Positions 45,047 through 54,139 of a stretch of DNA of 58,262 bases are shown here, one piece after another. A program made the translations under genes and the position numbers. Under the pieces are notes generated by a model that was given only the letters and a program-made list of their open reading frames with translations, was not told where the DNA came from and searched no databases. Source of the DNA: Strigomonas culicis (taxonomy: Eukaryota > Euglenozoa > Kinetoplastea > Trypanosomatida > Trypanosomatidae); the NCBI GenBank assembly GCA_000482145.1, contig AUXH01000042.1, positions 1-58,262 on the forward strand. The letters run 5' to 3'. The first letter of the stretch is position 1. Every line of letters starts with the position of its first letter.

Positions 45047-45532
45047 TTATACATGTTGGACCTTGGCTAAACGGTCCTTCAGCAGGACACCAAAATGAAG
45101 TGCCCTCTCGTCGATGTTGTGCTGCTCGCGGTCCACCTCCTCTTGGCACTGGCGCAGCTCCTCCTTCTTCTTGCTCACCATATCCTTTATTTTCTGTCGG
45201 AGTGCCTCGTTTTCCCTTTCTGCATCCTTGACACTATTTTTAGTCGATTCGTAGCGCTGCTTCAGCTGCTCTGCGTTGGTGGTGGAGAGTCTCTGCATGA
45301 ACTTGACGTGCTCATCAAGGGAGTGGTCTAGGTCGGCGATCTTCTCCTCCGTGATCGCCGTCTGACGGACCGAGTCGTTATACTCCACCTGCACCCGCTT
45401 CATTTGGTCTGAGCTAATACCGAGCATCTTCTCGACAGCGTAGCATTGCTGGCGTAGGGCCTCCACCTGCCCCTTTTTGGCCTCAATGACCTCTTCAATC
45501 GGCACCGCCTTCTTCCCTTTCTTCGCGGACAT
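45047..45532 (-). CDS. Coiled-coil protein, DRC12 (CCDC153)-like
   Basis: 161 residues from the ATG at 45532 (MSAKKGKKA); the longer frame upstream is leader-like. A Lys-rich start is followed by almost continuous coiled coil (EALRQQCYAVEKMLG, KIADLDHSLDEHVKFMQRL, YESTKNSVKDAERENEALRQ) and the end ERALHFGVLLKDRLAKVQ. The lysine-rich head, length and the 'F..mLk..L.kv' ending fit DRC12/CCDC153, a small nexin-dynein regulatory complex subunit. Coiled coils give false matches easily, so this is a suggestion supported mainly by the overall plan. Confidence 0.45.
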   Translation of the reverse strand: MSAKKGKKAVPIEEVIEAKKGQVEALRQQCYAVEKMLGISSDQMKRVQVEYNDSVRQTAITEEKIADLDHSLDEHVKFMQRLSTTNAEQLKQRYESTKNSVKDAERENEALRQKIKDMVSKKKEELRQCQEEVDREQHNIDERALHFGVLLKDRLAKVQHV

Positions 45533-45886
45533 ACAAAAGAAAAAGAAAAAGTGCGACCGTGTGTATTTATATAAATAAAAAAGAGAAAATCTCGCTAGAG
45601 GAAGAGTGAGTGCGCTATCTGGATGAATAGGGTGGATATACCACAGGTTACTTTCAAGAGACGAACAGAGTGAGACATACAGAGAGGATAATGAGCACGA
45701 CGAATCACGCAAAGTGTGTGCACATGCATAGAGGCTTCACACAAATGGAAAGCTGAACGGGAAAGGAAGAGAAGAAACAACGTAGCAATGGGAGAAGCAC
45801 AGCACACTAACAAAAGCAAAAGAGAGAGAGAGATACGTGTTGATCGATGAAAGCAAAAAAAAAAAGAGCATGAGCTCTATTCCTAC
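45533..45886. other. Intergenic spacer
   Basis: 354 bases with a short GA run at 45820-45833 and an A run at 45855-45866. No gene was seen. Confidence 0.45.
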
Positions 45887-47008
45887 TTATCTGTTCTGAA
45901 CAATGTCCTGCACGTCCGAAAGAATATCCTCATGCCTTAGCGTGTACACAAGATTGTCCCAGATCGAGTACCGGGATGGCGGCAGACGGTCGTACGGCAT
46001 GTCACCGCCTCCGCGGCCGTTATCGTCGTCGAACAGAATAGCGTCGTTGTTACCGCTTTGTTGGTACTCCTCACTGCCGAAACAGTATCGGTGAGCGAAC
46101 GAAATGAACATCATTTCGATGCAGATGAGCAAGCTTTGGATGGCATCTGGCGTTTCCTCAGCCGTCCAGTAGGAAAATGTGGGCAGCAAATTCGTCACCG
46201 CTAAGATCTGGATGAGCAATCCTTGCCAGAAGGACAAGAAAATAACCGCCTTAATGCAGAGGAACTTCATGAGCGCGTTCTTGCCTTCCATGAAATCCTT
46301 CAACCCAACGTAAAAGTACAAGAGTGCGCTGAAAGCCACTGTGATGGATATGTTATAGAACAGTGTCGTCCAGAAACTGCCGCCCTTGAGGTCCGAGAGA
46401 CCGCTGCCCATGTGATCGGTTGCTGTCAAGATGATGACGATAATGGTGACGATTGGCTTTACAAGCATGAATTGAAAGAGGCACAGCCGACAGTTTTGAA
46501 TGAACGTGGGTGTCACCTTCATCGGCTCCAAGTAGCAAAAGGGAAAGATATGGTGCACAGGCGGATGCTCCTCCACCATCAGCGCGCGGTAGAGGGTGTC
46601 GATGCCCCCCATCAGCGCAATCATCAGCTGAAAGAAGGAGTAGATGACGTAGCTCTCGTACGCATCGCGAATCAGGTTCAAGTACTCCGCGCCGTTCGGA
46701 CAGAGAAGGCTGATCCACGAGACCATTGCGTACAGCGGCACCATGAAAAGAATGCGCACAATTTTTGTTTGGCACTCTGCATCGGCAAAGCATGCCAGAT
46801 GCTCTAGAATATGAAAGATGGACATGATCGACGCAAAGACGGCGCAGTAGCCAGCAATGAAGGAGGGCACAAAGGCTTTGCCAGTCGCTACAATTCGAAA
46901 GATGAGGATGATAAATACTAACAGACCAACCACGCACGTAAAGGAGCCAGCCCAGAAATACACCTTGCGCCGCTGTGGGCGTAGGAACTTGTTCATGCGA
47001 TGCAGCAT
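45887..47008 (-). CDS. TMEM184/organic solute transporter-alpha (DUF300) membrane protein
   Basis: 373 residues from the ATG at 47008; a second ATG at 46996 is possible. Seven hydrophobic helices are visible. Family markers: IFHILEHLACF, RILFMVPLYAMVSWISLL, RDAYESYVIYSFFQLMIALMGG, CRLCLFQFMLVKPIVTIIVII, LYFYVGLKDFM, LMKFLCIKAVIFLSFWQGLLI and a last helix with LLICIEMMFISFAHRYCF. These are characteristic of TMEM184 and OST-alpha proteins. The C-terminus is acidic with a Gly/Asp-rich segment (DDDNGRGGGD). Members transport steroids or act in endomembranes in other eukaryotes; the trypanosomatid role is unknown. Confidence 0.9.
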   Translation of the reverse strand: MLHRMNKFLRPQRRKVYFWAGSFTCVVGLLVFIILIFRIVATGKAFVPSFIAGYCAVFASIMSIFHILEHLACFADAECQTKIVRILFMVPLYAMVSWISLLCPNGAEYLNLIRDAYESYVIYSFFQLMIALMGGIDTLYRALMVEEHPPVHHIFPFCYLEPMKVTPTFIQNCRLCLFQFMLVKPIVTIIVIILTATDHMGSGLSDLKGGSFWTTLFYNISITVAFSALLYFYVGLKDFMEGKNALMKFLCIKAVIFLSFWQGLLIQILAVTNLLPTFSYWTAEETPDAIQSLLICIEMMFISFAHRYCFGSEEYQQSGNNDAILFDDDNGRGGGDMPYDRLPPSRYSIWDNLVYTLRHEDILSDVQDIVQNR

Positions 47009-47321
47009 TTTGTGTCTCAGTGTGAAATGTTGTACGAAAAGAAAATCTAGCAAAAGGAAAAAAAAGATGATTTCAAAAAGGCAAAGTATCACCTTGAGGA
47101 TACAATTAAAGAATTAAAACTATATGAGATAAAAAAGAAGAACAGAAGAGGCGAAGATACGTGTCATGTAAAGGAAAACAACGGGGCAGTGAGATGCATC
47201 ATAACAACAACAGTGAAGGATTGGACATTTGCCAATGCACGGCCCGCTCTAAATAAAACTTTCAGGGGGAGGGTAGGGGGAGGGATCGTACACTCACCTC
47301 TTACCCACATGCACATGCACC
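47009..47321. other. Intergenic spacer
   Basis: 313 bases, A-rich near the TMEM184-like gene and with a G-rich block at 47264-47284. No gene was seen. Confidence 0.45.
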
Positions 47322-49424
47322 TCAGTCGTGCCACACGGCACCAATGTGCTTTGAAATAAACGTGTAAATGTCAGCGGCCTCGCGCACAATCTTGCTCGTG
47401 GGCTTGCCTGCGCCGTGGCCGGCGGACACCTCAATGCGCGCGAGGAACGGCCCACCCTCCGTCGGATTCGTGTGCTGCAGCGCGGCGACGTACTTCAGCG
47501 AGTGCAGCGGCACGACGCGATCGTCGTGGTCGCCGGTGACGACGAGCACGGCCGGATAGTCCGGGGAGGCGCGCACGTTGTGGAGGGGCGAGTACTTCTC
47601 GACCACCTCAAAGTCTTCCTTCACGTCCGGGTTGCCGTAGTCCGAGGTCCAGGCGTGGCCAATGGTGAACTTGTGGAACTTGTACATGTCCAGCACGCCC
47701 ACCTGGCACACCACGCAGCGGAACTCGGCCGGCGCCTGGTTCGCACACGCCGCCACGAGAAGCCCGCCGTTGGAGCCGCCCATGATGGCGGTCGTCGCGG
47801 GCGAGCCGATCTCGTGCGCGTGGAGGTACTTCGCCGCGTTGACGAAGTCCGTGAAGCAGTTCTGCTTCTGGGCCCGCCGACCACCGTCGTGCCACGCCTG
47901 CCCATACTCCCCGCCACCGCGGATGTTGGCGATCGCGAAAACCCCGTCAAAGTGCTGCAGGAACACCGTGCGCGGTGCCGCGAAGTACGGCGAGAGGGAG
48001 ATGTTGAACCCACCGTAGCCGTAGAGCAACACGGGCGACGACGACGTCACAGCGCCCTTCCGATGCACAATGAACATGGGGATCTTGACGTCTCCGGACT
48101 CGTAAAAGACCTGCTCCGTCACGAAGTCGGACGGGTCCAGTCCCTTCACCACGTCGTCGACGAACACGCGCAGCGTACCTTCCGGGTCCCTAATGTCAAG
48201 TGTGTACGTGCGCCCCGGCAACAGAAAGGATGTCAGCTTCAGCGACACAAAATCATGCGAACGCTCACAAGAGTAATCGTGAATAGACCCGATGGGGAGT
48301 GGCAGCTGCCGCACGTCCAGTGGACTGGCAAGATGGCAGTAGTAGACAACGTCCTTGACATCCTCAAGGTACACCAGTAGCAGTGTATCTCTCACCAGGA
48401 CAGCATGGTTCAGTACTGACGTCCTTTCAGGAACAATCTCCGTCACCTCCTTGGTGGGAAGGTGAATGGAGATGACCTTCTTTCGCGGCGCATCCTTCGT
48501 GCACGTGAAGAAGAGTGTTTCACCATCATTGCCCAGGTATTCATAGCTGCCCTCAAAGGTATCCACCAACTTCAAAAAGATCAGCGGCTTCTTTAGATCG
48601 TCCGTGGCAGATGGCAGCGGCGCTATCCAAATCAAATTGTTCGGCTCGCAGCCATCGGAGATGGTGACGATAAGGTAGGCCTGGCAGTCAGAGACTTCCG
48701 CCTCAAGGATCCAGTTGGGGTGCTCGGGCACGCGGAACACCTCGATGTCGCTGTCTTGCGTGGTGCCAATTCTGTGGAAGCAAACGTGGGCGTCCGTCGC
48801 ACTGTCCGTCTCGGCGCCCTTGTCGACCCCCTCCGCCAAGGCCGCATAGCGGGTGTAGAAGAAGCCCTCGTTGCGCCACCATGCGATGCGGGAAAACTTG
48901 ACCCAGTGCACAACGTCCGGCAGGTCCTCCTTCGTGGTCGCGTCGCGCACGCGGATGTGCATCCAGTCGCTCCCCTTCTCGCTCACGGCGTAGGCCAGCA
49001 GCCGCTCGTCCTTGCTCCACTCGCTGTCGCGGACGGCGCTGGTGCCGTCGCTGCTCAGCGTGTTCGGGTCGAGGAACACCTCTGCCTCCTCCAGGCGGTC
49101 GAGCGCCTGCGTTCGCATGATCACGCTCTGGTTCTGCAGTCCGGAATTGAATTTGTAGTAGTATTTGCCGCCATGCAGACCGGGGCACTCGGTGCGCGGG
49201 TAGTCCAGTGTCACGCGCACACGCTCTGCAACCTTGTCGCGTATAGACGCAGCGGGCTGCATATAGGACTCGAAAAGGTCATTCTGCGCCTGCACGAACG
49301 CCTTTGTCTCTTCCGCCGCAGGGTTCTCCAAGTAGTCGTACGGCTCTGGTATAGTTCTGCCGTGCAGTGTGTACGCCGCACTGCTGCGGCGCACCGCAGG
49401 GTATAGGATTCTCTTCAGCGACAT
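47322..49424 (-). CDS. POP: Prolyl oligopeptidase (S9A serine peptidase)
   Basis: 700 residues, the family's normal size. The N-terminal part starts PYDYLENP, typical of S9A enzymes, and contributes with the middle to the seven-bladed propeller that filters peptide substrates. The C-terminal alpha/beta-hydrolase domain holds NIRGGGEYGQAWHDGG, the nucleophile motif GGSNGG (Ser551), DHDDRVVPLHS (Asp634) and the His loop SAGHGAGKP (His670). It cleaves small peptides after proline and is a soluble enzyme without a signal peptide here. In T. cruzi and T. brucei the homologous enzyme is released and degrades host peptides or collagen (known for the family). Confidence 0.96.
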   Translation of the reverse strand: MSLKRILYPAVRRSSAAYTLHGRTIPEPYDYLENPAAEETKAFVQAQNDLFESYMQPAASIRDKVAERVRVTLDYPRTECPGLHGGKYYYKFNSGLQNQSVIMRTQALDRLEEAEVFLDPNTLSSDGTSAVRDSEWSKDERLLAYAVSEKGSDWMHIRVRDATTKEDLPDVVHWVKFSRIAWWRNEGFFYTRYAALAEGVDKGAETDSATDAHVCFHRIGTTQDSDIEVFRVPEHPNWILEAEVSDCQAYLIVTISDGCEPNNLIWIAPLPSATDDLKKPLIFLKLVDTFEGSYEYLGNDGETLFFTCTKDAPRKKVISIHLPTKEVTEIVPERTSVLNHAVLVRDTLLLVYLEDVKDVVYYCHLASPLDVRQLPLPIGSIHDYSCERSHDFVSLKLTSFLLPGRTYTLDIRDPEGTLRVFVDDVVKGLDPSDFVTEQVFYESGDVKIPMFIVHRKGAVTSSSPVLLYGYGGFNISLSPYFAAPRTVFLQHFDGVFAIANIRGGGEYGQAWHDGGRRAQKQNCFTDFVNAAKYLHAHEIGSPATTAIMGGSNGGLLVAACANQAPAEFRCVVCQVGVLDMYKFHKFTIGHAWTSDYGNPDVKEDFEVVEKYSPLHNVRASPDYPAVLVVTGDHDDRVVPLHSLKYVAALQHTNPTEGGPFLARIEVSAGHGAGKPTSKIVREAADIYTFISKHIGAVWHD

Positions 49425-49697
49425 CAGCTGATTAAGAAGATCAAGAAGCGAAAAAAAAAATAAGAAAGCTGAAAGAAGAAGAAAGTAGATCTAAAACGGA
49501 AGTGATATTCCTAAGCAGAGGAAGCGCGAAGGAGAGAAGGTAATAAAAGCGGAGAGGAAATCAAAAAGCGTCTCACGCAGTAGACACCCAATCTGCACAG
49601 AAGGTGAGTAGAGAAACTGACAAAAAAAAAAAAAACAGCCCTTGTGTCCCCATCGAGTGACGTACAGAGTAACATGAAGGACGCAAACAGGGGGCGG

Positions 49698-51065
49698 TTA
49701 GGCTGGAATCAAATCGTACAGATTAAGCGAGAGAAGGTTGCCCAGCTGCAGCGCCGTGCTGACCGGGATCCAGCAATGGTACGACTGGACATTCTGAGAG
49801 CTCATCGGGCTTAGCAGGCCCCACGCCACGAGGCCGTGCAGGTGGTGCAGCGCCATGTCAGCGCTGCAAAACTCCACGGGGTCCACGTGCACCGTGCACA
49901 TGCGCAGGAGGGCCTGGTAGCAGAAGAGCAGCCGCGGCACGCTCACTGGGTGCGCCGCCGCGCTCAGCACGGCCGCCCTGTGGGAGTGCGCGTTCGCCTC
50001 GCTGCCGGGTGGCCTCCCCGCGTCCGCGCCGCCGAGCGCCTTGAGCTGCTTCGCGTGGGGCAGCGCGCCGCAGTAGAAGGCGCAGAAGGCCAACAGCACG
50101 GCGCCGTAGCCCACACGCCGCAGCGCGGCGACCAGCGCGTCGGCGGCGGTCGCCGCCGCGTCGGCGGTGGCCGCGCCGTCCCCGCCGCGGGACGCGCCCC
50201 AGGCGGCAGCGAAGTGCATCGCGTTGAGGCGCGCCGGCCGCTCCGGGCCCTGGCCGACGGCCGCGAGCGCCGGCAGCAGGGCGTACACGCGGGGCAGCAG
50301 CAGGCGCACGTCCCGGCACACGACCGACGCGCACATGGGCTGATGTGTGCGGTAGTAGCGCACCGCCTGGCCGACGATGCGCTCGGTCGCCGACGGGGGA
50401 AGGAACACGTCGTCCTGGCAGCATTCGTCGTCGTCCGGCGCGGTGGCCGCCGTGGACGCCACGTAGCGGTCGCACTGTGCCTGCAGCCACCCGCAGATCA
50501 CATCGGCCGACGGTTGGGACAGAAAATGGAAGCGAAAACAGTTCCCGACGCGCAACGGCGTCTGCGCGATGAGCCACAGGCACAGCACGCGGTCCACGGT
50601 GTGGTCACCTAGGCAGTTGCTGAGCCAGAGATTGACACTCTCCGCGCCCTCCTCCAGGAGATCGGCGTCATCCACGACGAGGTGCAGCGCGCTGCCAGGC
50701 GCGTGGGCGCCCAGCCACGCCTCCACGACGACGCCGAAGTCCAAGAGCGACAGGTCCGCCGCCGCGCGGCGCGACGGCCCGCCGACGCGCAGCCGGTGCG
50801 CGAGGCGCGAGAGGGTGTCGCCGGCCGTGAAGCGGCCGCTGATGTACTCCGTGCGAAACACCTTCGCCATGGGCGGCGCGCCGTCCCCCGCCTCAGCGGC
50901 GGCATCCGGGGCCGGGGCCTCGTTCTCTTGAAACGCCTGCTCACAGTCCACCAAGTAATTCAGCACCGTCGTCGTTTTGCCGCTGCCCGGTGGTCCTAAT
51001 ACACAAATGTAACCGGAGCCTAAGCTCACGCTCGCGTCAAATTCGCTGTGCAACACAGCCTCCAT
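49698..51065 (-). CDS. ORC4: AAA+ ATPase, ORC4-like origin recognition subunit
   Basis: 455 residues. The Walker A motif GPPGSGKT (24-31) lies close to the N-terminus, and the Walker B-like strand LHLVVDDADLLEEG (Asp132-Asp133-Ala-Asp135) follows. Then come the AAA+ lid region and a C-terminal winged-helix-like end (LHGLVAWGLLSPMSS, LQLGNLLSLNLYDLIPA). Trypanosomatid ORC subunits are divergent; T. brucei ORC4 is annotated in this stretch of chromosome 10 (recollection), and the architecture fits. Several low-complexity Ala-rich insertions are present (AATADAAATAADALVAAL). Alternative: another Orc/Cdc6-type AAA+ protein. Confidence 0.7.
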   Translation of the reverse strand: MEAVLHSEFDASVSLGSGYICVLGPPGSGKTTTVLNYLVDCEQAFQENEAPAPDAAAEAGDGAPPMAKVFRTEYISGRFTAGDTLSRLAHRLRVGGPSRRAAADLSLLDFGVVVEAWLGAHAPGSALHLVVDDADLLEEGAESVNLWLSNCLGDHTVDRVLCLWLIAQTPLRVGNCFRFHFLSQPSADVICGWLQAQCDRYVASTAATAPDDDECCQDDVFLPPSATERIVGQAVRYYRTHQPMCASVVCRDVRLLLPRVYALLPALAAVGQGPERPARLNAMHFAAAWGASRGGDGAATADAAATAADALVAALRRVGYGAVLLAFCAFYCGALPHAKQLKALGGADAGRPPGSEANAHSHRAAVLSAAAHPVSVPRLLFCYQALLRMCTVHVDPVEFCSADMALHHLHGLVAWGLLSPMSSQNVQSYHCWIPVSTALQLGNLLSLNLYDLIPA

Positions 51066-51444
51066 TCAACAGTGGAAAAATCTATGTAGGAAAATGTATG
51101 TGTGTGTATGTGTATGCGAGATGGAGAGAGGGAAAGAACCCTTGTATGATAGCAGTACTACCAATGAGAAGATGGAAGATGCGAAAGAAAAAAAAAGGGC
51201 GTGATGGGAGGGAAAGGAAAGAAATGGAAACAACAGAAGGTACGAAGCCTCATGTAGACAAAGCAATAATAATAATAAAAATACGGATGCAACAAGCAGT
51301 TGTCACGCCACATATGAGGCAAACCACTAACACCGACGTGTGTGTGTTCGTTTATGAAAAACAACAACTGTAACCATTATAATCTCCGAGAGAGAGAAGA
51401 CATCAACTGAGAAAATAGGGTGTACCGCTCTTATCGGGGTACGA
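51066..51444. other. Intergenic spacer
   Basis: 379 bases, A-rich on the plus strand. No supported gene. Confidence 0.45.
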
Positions 51445-51669
51445 CTACGGCATGTCCTTGTACGCCTGGGTGTAGTTCCACCGGTTGGTTTTGAAGTGCC
51501 TCCTCTTGCTAAACCGGTTGCGCGCGTCGTGTGCGGCTTGAAAGGAGGGATGGAACCTCTTATCGCGCATAAAGCGGTACCGGTACTTGTGGCCAGCGTA
51601 CCAATGGGCCACGAAGTTCATCTGCGTGGGGCGGAACGCAAAAAGCGTCATGCGTGTCCACTCAAACAT
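51445..51669 (-). CDS. Small basic protein, unknown (possibly mitochondrial)
   Basis: 74 residues, strongly basic and aromatic (HWYAGHKYRYRFMRDKRF, then RFSKRRHFKTNRWNY). It has an ATG, coding-like G+C content and a position suited to an independent mRNA. The composition resembles small mitoribosomal or respiratory-complex accessory proteins of trypanosomatids, but there is no family match I can name. Confidence 0.6.
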   Translation of the reverse strand: MFEWTRMTLFAFRPTQMNFVAHWYAGHKYRYRFMRDKRFHPSFQAAHDARNRFSKRRHFKTNRWNYTQAYKDMP

Positions 51670-52161
51670 TGTTCGAGTAACAATTGCTCTTGATTATTTA
51701 CTCTTCTTGCTAATGCTATTGTAGCTGCCTCTGGGCACCTTAACAACTGCTACGTTTAATTTGGCGGTAAGGGAAGAAAACAACAAACCGTACCTTCTAA
51801 GCGTGGGCCACTAAGAAAAAAAAAACGTGATCATTTCAGAAGAGCAAGTTGAAGAAGGGGAGAGAAGAGGGTGGAGTCGTTCGCATAAGCTTAGGCGCAC
51901 ATGCGCCTTTATTTTTATTGGTTGTCTTTTGTTTTTTTTGGATGCATACTTGACGTTCCGTCACGCTACACGCATGGTTCTAACGACTAGGTTTGACCTA
52001 TATATATATATATATATATATATCAAATATCTATGAAACACCAAAAAACTTGTCCTGTTAATCACCGGCAACTACACTGTGAACAGCAAAAAGTGTATAC
52101 TCTATGAGTGCAAGCACGCACATGTACTCAGTCACACAATTCATAAAAAGTGGAACACCGG
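51670..52161. other. Intergenic spacer with (TA)n
   Basis: 492 bases with (TA)n at 51999-52022 and a T run near 51931-51940. No gene was seen. Confidence 0.5.
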
Positions 52162-53211
52162 TTACTCTTTCAGTAGTTTCATCACAGCGGCTACAAAGGC
52201 TTCCAAATGGAGGATAGCCTTTGTGCCAAGTTTCATGTTGTGATCAAACTGGGCCGCCGTCTGTATGAGCTTCAATTGCTTCGGCGCCTTCACCGCTACG
52301 AGCAGTCCGTCCACCAACGCCTTCATGATAGTCTCCCCAGAAATGCACTGCCCGAGCAAGTCGTAAAACTTGAGGCGCACCTCATGCAGCTTCTTGGGCG
52401 ACTGCTCCATCAGGATGTCGGAAACAATTTCATCGATGTACACCTTCCAGTCCGGTTGAGGGATCGCAAGGGCGTTGCCCTGGAAGTCGACCTTCGTCAT
52501 CGCGGCGGCCTCCAGCATGAGCAGCGCCCGCCGCATGTTGCCGCCCGCCTGCAGCGCGAGTGTGTTGACGAACGGCTCGGAGGGCGCCGCGCGCCCCTCC
52601 GCCTCGCAGACCTTGCGGATCGTCTCGTGCAGGTTCTCGCGCGAGTGCGACGGGACCCGCACGCCGAGGCAGCGGGAGCGCAGCGGCGCGATGAGGCGCG
52701 AGGTGGAGTTGCATATGAGGATGAGGCGGCAGGTGCGCATGTACTTTTCCATGGTCCGCCGCAGCGCGTGCTGTGCGCTTCTGCTCATGCGGTCCACCTC
52801 GTTCAGCACGACGACCTTGTACGGCACCTTGTCGTCCCTCGCGGCCATGTGCATCGGCGCTGTCTGCGCGATCTCACGGATCATCTGCATCACCACGACG
52901 CGGTCGTAGTTCCCGGCGTCGGAGGGGTTGATGTCGATGTGGTGCGGCGAGCTGAGGGTCGCGATGTCGATGACCTTGCTGTCCGTCACCTGCACGCTGC
53001 GGTGCTCCAGCCGCACGGCGTACACGCTGGGGCCGTAGATCTCCTGCAGGAGGGCCATCGCCCGCGTCTTCTTGCCGCTGCCGGAGGGGCCGTACAGCAG
53101 CAGGTGGGGCACGTCCTTCGCCTCCGCGAGCCGCGTGAGCACACCCGTCAGCTCGGGGTACAGATCCACCTCCTTCAGGGTCTTGGGTCTGTACTTGTCA
53201 ACCCACAGCAT
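52162..53211 (-). CDS. RFC3: Replication factor C subunit 3 (clamp loader)
   Basis: 349 residues, the size of human RFC3 (yeast Rfc5). Seen: the start LWVDKYRPKTL, Walker A GPSGSGKKT (41-49), INPSDAGNYDRVVVMQMI, the Walker B region VVLNEVDRMSRSAQHALRRT, CRLILICNSTSRLIAPLRSRC with the SRC arginine-finger box, and the C-terminal domain ending LGTKAILHLEAFVAAVMK. NPSDAGN and the NEVD form of Walker B identify this particular subunit. The complex loads PCNA on primer-template junctions in replication and repair. It is in the same unit as ORC4. Confidence 0.95.
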   Translation of the reverse strand: MLWVDKYRPKTLKEVDLYPELTGVLTRLAEAKDVPHLLLYGPSGSGKKTRAMALLQEIYGPSVYAVRLEHRSVQVTDSKVIDIATLSSPHHIDINPSDAGNYDRVVVMQMIREIAQTAPMHMAARDDKVPYKVVVLNEVDRMSRSAQHALRRTMEKYMRTCRLILICNSTSRLIAPLRSRCLGVRVPSHSRENLHETIRKVCEAEGRAAPSEPFVNTLALQAGGNMRRALLMLEAAAMTKVDFQGNALAIPQPDWKVYIDEIVSDILMEQSPKKLHEVRLKFYDLLGQCISGETIMKALVDGLLVAVKAPKQLKLIQTAAQFDHNMKLGTKAILHLEAFVAAVMKLLKE

Positions 53212-54139
53212 TACCGTTGCGCCGTTGGTGGGGGACTAAAGGTAGTGATGCGGAACGAAGAGTTAAGAACACAAGGGAGTGCTATAAAACAACACCGATA
53301 CTAGACAGATGCCAAGGCAGTGAATAGGAGGAAGGGAGAGAGTGAGAGAGATACTCTTAATTCAAGAAGTATATAGATGAAACGCAGTGTTCATACGGTT
53401 GTCACTGTATAAAATGATTGAACAAAATGGGAAATGGAGCACTTGTACACTACACACTACCGTGTACATGGTCACGACAGATTCAGTCAGGCGTTTGTAC
53501 ATTTTGCGGCGCGATAGCATAGCAGCGGTCCCATTCACATCCGCGAGAAGCAATACAAGCAATCATATGACACAATCACACCAATCCTCAGTGGGACGCA
53601 ACGCCACACGTAATTGTTCGGGGGGTACGAAGCGCAACAGACAGGCTCGAAAGCCCTTGCAAAAGACATGCAGCCCGCCGTGCTGGTAGACTGAGCGGGT
53701 CACCGCACGCGTGGATAGGCGCGCCAGGGAAGCCTACACGTGTGTGCCTACTGAGCTAGCAGTGATTATTTCATAATTCTACACCAATGTATGAGGAGGC
53801 GAGAGATGCGCTAAAGTAACAGCAAAAAGTGAGAGTCTGTGAGAGAAAGGAGAACAGGAACGGTAAAAGACAATACCACAAACGCCAACAACCTGTATAC
53901 GCCTGCACTGCAACACAGCTGTGTATATGAATCGGTACTTTACCTTCTGATTACTATCAGTGCCGATCTTGTTTTGTTTATTCTATTCTCGTCTTTCAAG
54001 AGTACATGTACATCAGTAATTAAATAATAACGAAAAAAAAAAAGAAGAGAGGCATAAATAAACAACCGTAATGGTAATGGGAAACTTACATGTTAACATG
54101 TTCGAAGAAGTGTACATTTTCAGTGTATGAACATCAATT
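53212..54139. other. Long intergenic region with a G+C-rich patch
   Basis: 928 bases. The two ends are A/T-rich; 53570-53760 is G+C-richer and contains, on the coding strand, tagctcagtagg (53758-53747), which looks like an RNA polymerase III A box. No B box lies at tRNA distance and no cloverleaf forms, so I do not call an RNA gene. Confidence 0.4.

Noticed and set aside
53644..53758. tRNA gene on the minus strand (A-box-like and TTCGA motifs)
   Set aside because: The D stem does not pair, the motifs are about 100 bases apart and no acceptor stem forms.
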